A DNA stretch of 47,895 nucleotides from a virus. The notes under the pieces are model-generated. The model did not search any database. It was not told where the DNA came from and was given only the letters and a program-made list of their open reading frames with translations. The DNA lies in IMG/VR virus record IMGVR_UViG_3300035698_006765, positions 1 through 47,895 of that record. One strand, 5' to 3'. Positions 43,030 to 47,895 of the stretch are shown piece by piece. Made by a program: the position numbers and the translations under genes. The stretch's first letter is position 1. Every line of letters starts with the position of its first letter.

Positions 43030-43222
43030 AGTATGCTAATTTAAGTGTTGTAATTATAAGTATAGGAATGAATAGCCAGAAGGCATGCCACATCCCACAC
43101 ACATTAAATTTAGTTGAAAATTTTGGCATATCCATATGGAGTAGCCAAAATCTTTTAGACCTATTATAGTAAATGATAAGTAGACCTACGTATGGAATCC
43201 AAGGAAGGATTTTATGATTCAA
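43022..43222 (-). CDS. Possible small membrane protein (TTG start)
   Basis: This frame of 66 residues starts at a TTG inside the end of the RNA ligase gene and overlaps the next gene by eight bases. It has two hydrophobic segments (WIPYVGLLIIYY and MWHAFWLFIPILIITTL) around a basic loop. The filling of the gap and the hydrophobic pattern suggest a real two-pass membrane protein. The start is uncertain, since no ATG occurs before residue 30. Confidence 0.5.
   Translation of the reverse strand: MNHKILPWIPYVGLLIIYYNRSKRFWLLHMDMPKFSTKFNVCGMWHAFWLFIPILIITTLKLAYYV
43055..43063 (-). promoter_or_regulatory. Late-promoter-like element ATACTTATA
   Basis: The coding strand reads TATACTTATAATTAC 26 bases upstream of the ATG at 43029, inside the small membrane-protein frame. 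Confidence 0.35.
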
Positions 43223-44252
43223 CTTTATCCATTTCTTTAAAGAAAATTGTACGGGCTTGGTTAGAAACCTCTTTTGCCACTTGTGTCCATTCTAATCCGT
43301 TGGCCCGTAACACATCAATTTCTTCTTTAATAATATCGTTGGCCACCCATCGGAGTACATCAGGTGTATTTCGTTTTTCAGTTGCACCCGTTTCATGGAT
43401 AGCCTGTAATACACGATTGGACGTACATGCATATGAAACAAATTCATAAATAGAATTTAATACTTCTGGGTCAGCACTGGCCAGCTTCTTAACTTTAGAC
43501 GTACTGTGCTTTTCACCTTTTACTTTGAAAATATATCGTTCGCCTTCCCAAAATGTTGTCCATACGATACCTTCACCAATTCCGTTTTCAATTCCATGTG
43601 CTAACGTTACAGGACATTCAGCCTCAACAGCTTCAGTCAATTCAATCAACTTGTTTTGTGATAAGCCTGGCTTATTAAAGTCAATTTCGATTTTGAATGT
43701 TGGGAAACTATAGATACTGAAAACAGAATCATTAGGAGGAAAACAAATATCAGAAATATCTATCCATGTAGTTTCATCGTTCATTGTATCAGCCACACGT
43801 AGCCCAAAGATATAAAATGCTTTTGGTACTTGAGAAATACCTACGCCTTTTTGTACACCTTCCCCGGCCCATTCACCGTATAGTGTAATATATTGTGTAG
43901 TAGCGATTGCCGGATTTGATGCTGTAACTGTATCCCAATACGTTGACATTAAATTTTCAAAGTAAACACTATGCGTATAATTTACAAATTCATTAAATCC
44001 AAAATGGCCACCTTCAGACGGATTTAACGTATTACTACGTGACTGTGCTTGAAGTCCGATTTGAGGGCACCACCGAATACCAGCATTAGTACCATGTAAT
44101 TTCACAGTACCAGTAAAAGTTAACGTAGGTTTAGTAGATGACTCGTAAATCGGGTCGCCATCGGCATCCCTACCTTTGTAGTCAGCCCGTGACGTAATTG
44201 TTCGAACTACATCTTTGAATTGACCTGTGTCTCCGTATTTATTGAATTTCAT
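43212..44252 (-). CDS. rnl2-like: RNA ligase (T4 Rnl2-type)
   Basis: This 346-residue ATP-dependent RNA ligase has the nucleotidyltransferase motifs in order. Motif I is TVKLHGTNAG with Lys51 as the adenylation site, motif III YGEWAGEG near 125-132, motif IV EGIVW with Glu227, and motif V FKVKGEKHS with Lys243 and Lys245. It seals nicks in RNA duplexes; T4-type phages use such enzymes to repair tRNAs cut by host defence nucleases. Length is close to T4 Rnl2 (334). The neighbouring tRNA-like sequence and tRNA gene fit an RNA-repair theme, but no kinase/phosphatase partner is adjacent. Confidence 0.9.
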   Translation of the reverse strand: MKFNKYGDTGQFKDVVRTITSRADYKGRDADGDPIYESSTKPTLTFTGTVKLHGTNAGIRWCPQIGLQAQSRSNTLNPSEGGHFGFNEFVNYTHSVYFENLMSTYWDTVTASNPAIATTQYITLYGEWAGEGVQKGVGISQVPKAFYIFGLRVADTMNDETTWIDISDICFPPNDSVFSIYSFPTFKIEIDFNKPGLSQNKLIELTEAVEAECPVTLAHGIENGIGEGIVWTTFWEGERYIFKVKGEKHSTSKVKKLASADPEVLNSIYEFVSYACTSNRVLQAIHETGATEKRNTPDVLRWVANDIIKEEIDVLRANGLEWTQVAKEVSNQARTIFFKEMDKVES

Positions 44253-44273
44253 TATAGTTACGTATTAATTTTG

Positions 44274-44350
44274 TACTCCAGGTGGGACTCGAACCCACGT
44301 GTGACCAGCTACCCTTTCTACAAGATATAAGCTTGAGGGGATACAGGAGC
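44274..44350 (-). other. tRNA-like remnant (T-arm and acceptor end)
   Basis: Read on the minus strand, the 3' part is canonical: GTGGG-TTCGAGT-CCCAC (T-arm), then CTGGAGT-A as acceptor strand and discriminator. The 5' strand GCTCCTG pairs six of seven positions, one by G-U. The total of 77 bases is tRNA-sized. However, no good D-arm or anticodon stem can be drawn; GGGTAGCTGGTC looks like a D-arm fragment joined to the T-arm. It is best read as a decayed or rearranged tRNA gene. A tRNA-derived attachment core is less likely without an integrase. Confidence 0.5.
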
Positions 44351-44437
44351 ATGTAATTTGTGTTATCATCACCAACAATACTAAGATACGTCATTGACCT
44401 GATATAGCCAAATTATTTGGTAACTTTAACAAATCTT

Positions 44438-45034
44438 TTATTTTATCAAATGAGCATTAGCTTCTCTGATACCTGAATTGGTTACATATACACAGTCGGG
44501 ATAAAATTCTTCAATATTTGGTGCACCACAATATGATAGTGCAGATCGTAATCCATCCAATATATCACTTATAATGTATTTAACTCCGCCCTTATATGGT
44601 ATTAATGCTGATTCACCTTCTACGTTACGTACAACACCGCTGGTGGCTGTTTTAACTTCAGCGGAAGCCGAACCCCTATATCGCTTGTATAGTCCGGTGT
44701 CGGTCTGTACAATCGTCCCCGGTGATTCTTCGGTTCCGGCTAACATAGAACCTAACATAACACACTGAGCACCGACAGCGAGCGCCTTAGCTATGTCACC
44801 ACTTGACCTAATGCCACCATCAGCCATAATTGGAACGCCGGGAGCCACCGTAGATATTTCATCTATACATGTTACGTTGGGTACTCCGAATCCGGTTTTG
44901 ATTCTTGTTGTACATAAAGAATTATGGACAATCGTTCCATTTATGTTGTATGTAAAATTATCATCTACTGCCAAATCAAAAACTTGTCCAGAATATGATT
45001 TTTTTTCAATTTTATTTATTCTTTTTAGTTTCAT
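44438..45034 (-). CDS. guaB (3' part): IMP dehydrogenase, C-terminal part of fractured gene
   Basis: This 198-residue ORF has residues 1-38 as a split-intein C-fragment and residues 39-198 as the C-extein. The extein starts SLCTTRIKTGFGVPN, the IMPDH active-site loop with the catalytic Cys (SxCxTR). It continues PIMADGGIRSSGDIAKALA, VMLGSMLAGTEESPG and KRYRGSASAEV, all IMPDH signatures. Trans-splicing with the N-part gives a 367-residue enzyme oxidising IMP to XMP for GTP synthesis. It starts in an ATGA overlap with the endonuclease gene. Confidence 0.93.
   Translation of the reverse strand: MKLKRINKIEKKSYSGQVFDLAVDDNFTYNINGTIVHNSLCTTRIKTGFGVPNVTCIDEISTVAPGVPIMADGGIRSSGDIAKALAVGAQCVMLGSMLAGTEESPGTIVQTDTGLYKRYRGSASAEVKTATSGVVRNVEGESALIPYKGGVKYIISDILDGLRSALSYCGAPNIEEFYPDCVYVTNSGIREANAHLIK
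44921..45034 (-). mobile_element. Split intein C-fragment (IMPDH)
   Basis: 38 residues with their own ATG: block F VFDLAVDDNFTYNINGT, block G IVHN, +1 Ser. Insertion is between GGG and SLCTTR in the IMPDH catalytic loop, the same site as the published IMPDH-1 split intein. Confidence 0.93.
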
Positions 45035-45867
45035 AAAGTTTTTAATTTGTTTTTGAATTTTCCATTATTAATTTCGTCTTCCCATATTCTAATTAACTTA
45101 AACCCACGAGATATAGCCCATTCTTCTTTTTCTTTATCTCTTTTTTGTTTAGATAACTGTATTTCATTGAGAACTTTCTTTCCACCCGAACCATCTAAGT
45201 TATACATATTCGGATTCCCGTGCCAATAATCACCATCAACTTCAATTAATATTCTTTTTTTTCTGATGATAAAATCATACTGATATGATGCCAATATTGC
45301 TGAGTAATCAAAATGTATATTCAACGACTTTAGATAATCATATATAATAGTTTCTATCTTATTCATCTTACAATTCATGAATTGTGACTTATGAGATTCC
45401 CTGGCTGCCTTTGCTTTTTCCCTACGATACCCAATTGGGTCTTTTTTCATTCTGTTTTTCTCTCTTATAGATGCTCTTTTACTCCAATCGTCGCGAGTAT
45501 TATCATCCATAGTTTCCCAATATACTCGGAGTTTTTCTTTAATAGTAATCATTGTTTTCTTTGTATGAGTTTTTCCATAGAAACCATTATTTTCACCCGA
45601 TACCAATTCACTCATATTTTTACGATATTCATCCGACTTCACAATACTATCATGCTTATCTTTAACTTTTGGACTATACATTGGATTTTTATATTTCATT
45701 ACACAATTTTTACATTCATACTTTTTTTCAAAAACCGATTTATCATACCATTTTCTTGAAATAAATTTATTGCAAGAAATACACTTAATTTTGTACCCAT
45801 CTTTAAGTGTATTTCTAGGCATGGCATCCGTAATTACTAAATCATTAACTAAAATTTCATTAATCAT
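45031..45867 (-). CDS. Free-standing homing endonuclease (Vsr/EDxHD-type)
   Basis: This 278-residue protein lies between the two IMPDH halves. The N-terminus has two CxxC knuckles (CISC and CKNC, about 30-60), then NUMOD3-like segments (GENNGFYGKTHTKKT and WSKRASIREK). The C-terminus carries a Vsr-like nuclease core: YDFIIRKKRILIEVDGDYWH, then EWAISRGFKLIRIWEDEI. This is the type described with fractured genes. I chose the ATG at 45867; the longer frame begins with TTG. The stop overlaps the start of the IMPDH C-part by ATGA. Confidence 0.85.
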   Translation of the reverse strand: MINEILVNDLVITDAMPRNTLKDGYKIKCISCNKFISRKWYDKSVFEKKYECKNCVMKYKNPMYSPKVKDKHDSIVKSDEYRKNMSELVSGENNGFYGKTHTKKTMITIKEKLRVYWETMDDNTRDDWSKRASIREKNRMKKDPIGYRREKAKAARESHKSQFMNCKMNKIETIIYDYLKSLNIHFDYSAILASYQYDFIIRKKRILIEVDGDYWHGNPNMYNLDGSGGKKVLNEIQLSKQKRDKEKEEWAISRGFKLIRIWEDEINNGKFKNKLKTL

Positions 45868-45887
45868 ATTTATACATTTTATCAAAG

Positions 45888-45905
45888 GGAATCACCACCG
45901 ATTCC
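45888..45905 (-). promoter_or_regulatory. Leader hairpin before IMPDH endonuclease gene
   Basis: GGAATC and GATTCC form a perfect six-pair stem with a six-base loop, directly after the promoter-like GATATTTATATATA and about 20 bases before the endonuclease ATG. It would be at the 5' end of a transcript started there and could modulate translation or stability. Confidence 0.45.
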
Positions 45906-45909
45906 TATA

Positions 45910-45918
45910 TATAAATAT
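45910..45918 (-). promoter_or_regulatory. Late-promoter-like element before endonuclease gene
   Basis: The coding strand reads GATATTTATATATA, identical over 14 bases to the element before the endonuclease in the ligase-like fractured gene. It lies 43 bases upstream of the ATG at 45867. Confidence 0.45.
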
Positions 45919-45932
45919 CATATAAATAAATT

Positions 45933-46856
45933 TTAATCTAATTCTATCAAAAAATATTCACCCGTCAAATCTTCTGCTTTAACCCATTCGGCATAATCGT
46001 GAATGTTATCATCCGTAACTAAATCAGTTTTACTTTGATGAACAACATAGAATTTATGATTAGCAGTTGCTTCAATACCATCTATATCATATACTTCATC
46101 AAAATTACCATATTCAAATTTATTGATAACAGGTTTCAGTTCACCTGTATGAGTATATACTTCATCACCTATTTCAACATCTTTAATTTTCTTCAATCCA
46201 TCAGATGTTTTAACTTTCATATTAGGCGTAAAACAGCCTCCGCCGATACCAACTCGAATACCATCAACTCCGTATTTAATAAGACGCTCGGCTGCTTGTG
46301 GTGTGGCAACATTACCAGCTATAACATCAACGTGCCCAAATTCATCTGTTTCTTTAATCCATTTAATCATGGCATGTACCTTTACATGATCTCCGTGTGC
46401 AACGTCAATTAAAATGACATTTACGCCAGCAGCGATTAAATCTGATGTTCGTTTTTTATCATCAATCGAAATACCAATAGCTGCCATTACCGGAGGCTTT
46501 ATATCAATCATTTCACTGGATGGACCTGAAGTATAATGATTCGTGTATCTATGAAACCTCCAAATTTTAGATGGGTTATGTACTATGTAATCAACTACCT
46601 TTATTACTTCATTACATTGCTTTTCAATAGACATAAATCTATGAATACATCCAACACCACCAACTTTATATAATTCGATTGCCATAACTGAATCACATAC
46701 TGTATCCATAGGTGACGCTACAATTGGAATTGCTAAATTATATCTCCGACTTAACTTGGTAGATAAATCCACATCTTTCCTACTATTAATTTCCGAATAC
46801 GATGGTACAAGTTGAATGTCATCGTATGTTAAATAAGGTGTTCTATTGATATCCAT
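45933..46856 (-). CDS. guaB (5' part): IMP dehydrogenase, N-terminal part of fractured gene
   Basis: This 307-residue ORF has residues 1-207 as the IMPDH N-extein: LTYDDIQLVPSYSEI, IPIVASPMDTV, GGVGCIHRFMS, NVILIDVAHGD, DVIAGNVATPQAAERLI and DGIRVGIGGG. Residues 208-307 are the intein N-fragment. Only about 35 residues (KVVDYIVHNPSKIWRF...) lie where cellular IMPDH has its tandem CBS regulatory domains, so this is a CBS-less, probably unregulated enzyme. It would raise the guanine nucleotide supply for replication. The upstream membrane-protein gene is head to tail with it. Confidence 0.93.
   Translation of the reverse strand: MDINRTPYLTYDDIQLVPSYSEINSRKDVDLSTKLSRRYNLAIPIVASPMDTVCDSVMAIELYKVGGVGCIHRFMSIEKQCNEVIKVVDYIVHNPSKIWRFHRYTNHYTSGPSSEMIDIKPPVMAAIGISIDDKKRTSDLIAAGVNVILIDVAHGDHVKVHAMIKWIKETDEFGHVDVIAGNVATPQAAERLIKYGVDGIRVGIGGGCFTPNMKVKTSDGLKKIKDVEIGDEVYTHTGELKPVINKFEYGNFDEVYDIDGIEATANHKFYVVHQSKTDLVTDDNIHDYAEWVKAEDLTGEYFLIELD
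45936..46235 (-). mobile_element. Split intein N-fragment (IMPDH)
   Basis: 100 residues starting CFTPNMKVKTSDGLKKIKDV (Cys1, block A), with block B IEATANHKFYVV (ANHKF) and ending FLIELD at the stop. Layout, insertion point and ending closely resemble the published IMPDH-1 N-fragment as I remember it. Confidence 0.93.
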
Positions 46857-47072
46857 TTAATAAAGTTTAAATCCTGATTTTGTATTACCTATCAATATTG
46901 CTATTAACAATCCAATCACACCCAATATACTGCCATATGCCATAGCAGCTATAACATCTTTTGTATAATAATAATGCGCGCCACCAATATCTGAATTCTG
47001 CAAGTGTGCTAGATTAAATCCGTAGGATATAAATCCTCCGATTATATGTAATATGATGTATGCTATTAACAT
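46857..47072 (-). CDS. Small membrane protein
   Basis: This 71-residue protein has two hydrophobic segments (MLIAYIILHIIGGFISYGF and IAAMAYGSILGVIGLLIAIL) joined by a polar loop with HYYYTKD. It sits directly upstream of the IMPDH N-part. No family recognised; membrane location is clear. Confidence 0.65.
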   Translation of the reverse strand: MLIAYIILHIIGGFISYGFNLAHLQNSDIGGAHYYYTKDVIAAMAYGSILGVIGLLIAILIGNTKSGFKLY

Positions 47073-47073
47073 T

Positions 47074-47244
47074 TTAAGGTTTGATTGTTATTTCTAATAC
47101 GTGTAGTTTCGTATTTACTTTTGATAACGCAGAACTTTTCAGAAATTTAGCCTTAGCCCTATCCAATGAAATAGCTTTCAATGTAAGGATGGGATTTTTA
47201 AAAGTCTTTCCATTTCTTAACTTTTTTCTAAATTCGAATTTCAA
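47074..47244 (-). CDS. Possible small basic protein (TTG start)
   Basis: This 56-residue frame, starting at a TTG, fills the gap between tRNA-Leu and the membrane-protein gene: KFEFRKKLRNGKTFKNPILT ... LEITIKP. It is basic and protein-like but has no ATG. The frame is open to the tRNA end. It may be real with an unusual start, or a chance frame. Confidence 0.3.
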   Translation of the reverse strand: MKFEFRKKLRNGKTFKNPILTLKAISLDRAKAKFLKSSALSKVNTKLHVLEITIKP

Positions 47245-47287
47245 AATTTTTTCTTTTTTGGTAACTTTAACATTCTTTAAATTTATG

Positions 47288-47373
47288 TACCCCAGACGGG
47301 ATTCGAACCCGTACGGCCCTTACGGGCCAAGGGATTTTAAGTCCCTCATGGCTACCAGTTTCATCACCGGGGC
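47288..47373 (-). tRNA. tRNA-Leu (anticodon UAA)
   Basis: The cloverleaf is complete: acceptor GCCCCGG with CTGGGGT, D-arm around AACTGGTAGCC, anticodon stem AGGGA/TCCCT with loop CTTAAAA (anticodon TAA), long variable arm GGCCC-GTAA-GGGCC typical of Leu, and T-arm ACGGG-TTCGAAT-CCCGT. CCA is not encoded. It reads UUA (and UUG by wobble), the preferred Leu codon class in this AT-rich genome. Confidence 0.95.
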
Positions 47374-47378
47374 AGCGA

Positions 47379-47693
47379 TTACTTTTCTATACTTGTCAAA
47401 TATTCTTCATAGGTTCCGCCCTTTACACCACCATGACCATCTGAACGGGTTTGCCAATCTTGAAAGCTTGACTGATGGTTATTTAATCGTTCATAAAGAT
47501 TAAGTTCATCCACTTCTATGGCGATAAAGCCAAAGTTAGTAGTCAAATTATCAAATGTAAAGTGACTTCTAGCATTCGGCCGAAGGCCGTTGGAATCCAC
47601 GATATTCCTTATAAGATAGGAACGATAGCAATTATTACTTTCGTCCACTTCAAAGATATGAAAGTCTCTTGTTCTAACTAAGTATTTAGACAT
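47379..47693 (-). CDS. Small unknown protein
   Basis: This 104-residue protein starts MSKYLVRTRDFHIFEVDESN; the ATG at 47693 is preferred to a TTG at 47720. It ends DGHGGVKGGTYEEYLTSIEK. Mixed alpha/beta, no motif recognised. Its stop is six bases from the 5' end of tRNA-Leu, so tRNA and mRNA are probably on one transcript. Confidence 0.65.
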   Translation of the reverse strand: MSKYLVRTRDFHIFEVDESNNCYRSYLIRNIVDSNGLRPNARSHFTFDNLTTNFGFIAIEVDELNLYERLNNHQSSFQDWQTRSDGHGGVKGGTYEEYLTSIEK

Positions 47694-47700
47694 ATTATAA

Positions 47701-47895
47701 TCATTCAATAACCTTGACAATTCGAGTCGAAGCCGCTGATTTTACTTCCCATTCATGGGGATATGTTTCGAATTCCTTTGTAGTTTTTGCTTCCGCATCG
47801 GTAACAGATATAGCAGAAACAAGATATGATTCTACACCTGTTTTTACTTTTCCATTATCGGTTTCAAATTCTACTTTTACTTTCACTAAATAAAA
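47701..47895 (-). CDS. DUF4494-like protein, C-terminal part
   Basis: The frame is open to the right edge, so the N-terminus is outside the window; 64 residues are visible. FYLVKVKVEFE then ESYLVSAISVTDAEAKTTKE and EWEVKSAASTRIVKVIE match the layout of DUF4494 (VKVxxE, E.YLVdA.S.TeAEA, then a V.. strand). I know this family mainly from Bacteroidetes and their phages, so it is evidence on host range. Function unknown. Confidence 0.65.
   Translation of the reverse strand, partial: FYLVKVKVEFETDNGKVKTGVESYLVSAISVTDAEAKTTKEFETYPHEWEVKSAASTRIVKVIE

Noticed and set aside
44274-44350. attP site derived from a host tRNA 3' end
   Set aside because: The T-arm/acceptor match would fit, but there is no integrase or repressor in the window and the core genes are those of a T4-type lytic phage.
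47081-47503. Open frame of 140 codons on the plus strand
   Set aside because: It runs through the antisense of tRNA-Leu and into the gene at 47379. Composition is phenylalanine-rich, as expected for antisense of AT-rich coding DNA. No ribosome site.

Overview
The window is about 48 kb of an AT-rich, densely packed genome of a tailed, contractile, T4-type myovirus. All convincing genes are on the minus strand, so gene order is described from high to low coordinates. The T4 core set is clear: late sigma factor gp55-like, baseplate wedge gp25 and gp6, a gp5-like baseplate protein, primase, PhoH-like ATPase, gp46/gp47, large terminase gp17, portal gp20, prohead protease gp21 and the first residues of the prohead core/scaffold protein at the left edge. 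The host is probably a marine member of the Bacteroidetes. This is an inference from a DUF4494-like protein at the right edge, an SLT-type lysozyme of the kind seen in Bacteroidetes phages, a phage bS21 resembling Bacteroidetes bS21, and many starts without a Shine-Dalgarno site.

Layout by region. 47.9-41.6 kb: accessory genes, tRNA-Leu(UAA), an IMP dehydrogenase gene broken in two by a split intein with a free-standing endonuclease gene between the halves, a tRNA-like remnant, an Rnl2-type RNA ligase, a frameshifted GP88-like gene and a structured non-coding RNA ending in a UUCG terminator. 41.6-36.9 kb: a secreted SLT-type lysozyme, a palindrome-rich GATC cluster, small unknown genes, an HD phosphohydrolase and the gp55-like sigma factor. 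36.9-22.8 kb: baseplate proteins followed by large tail/fibre-like virion proteins. 22.8-17.6 kb: PhoH, a GIY-YIG protein, primase and a single-chain gp47-gp46 (Mre11-Rad50) fusion. 17.5-15 kb: two virion proteins. 15-9.9 kb: a P-loop kinase, a nucleotidyltransferase carrying an HNH homing endonuclease in frame, and a second fractured gene. 9.9-0 kb: lysis-like genes, terminase with a mini-intein, portal, prohead proteins, protease, phage bS21 and scaffold.

The most interesting content is the intein and endonuclease load. There are three inteins: a contiguous 143-residue mini-intein in the terminase and two split inteins. Each split intein breaks its host gene into two separate ORFs, with a free-standing Vsr/EDxHD-type endonuclease ORF between them. 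This is the arrangement published as 'fractured genes' (Dassa et al. 2009, including IMPDH-1). The second fractured gene encodes a protein that I read as a member of the covalent nucleotidyltransferase (ligase) superfamily. Its split intein lies exactly inside motif I, between the candidate catalytic lysine and the rest of KxDG.

A recurrent coding-strand element, ATA(C/T)TTATA, sits at about a dozen gene junctions, including just upstream of both free-standing endonuclease genes and of the non-coding RNA. It is a candidate late promoter for the gp55-like sigma factor. No CRISPR array, integrase or insertion sequence was seen. All functional calls come from reading motifs and remembered family features; no database search was run.
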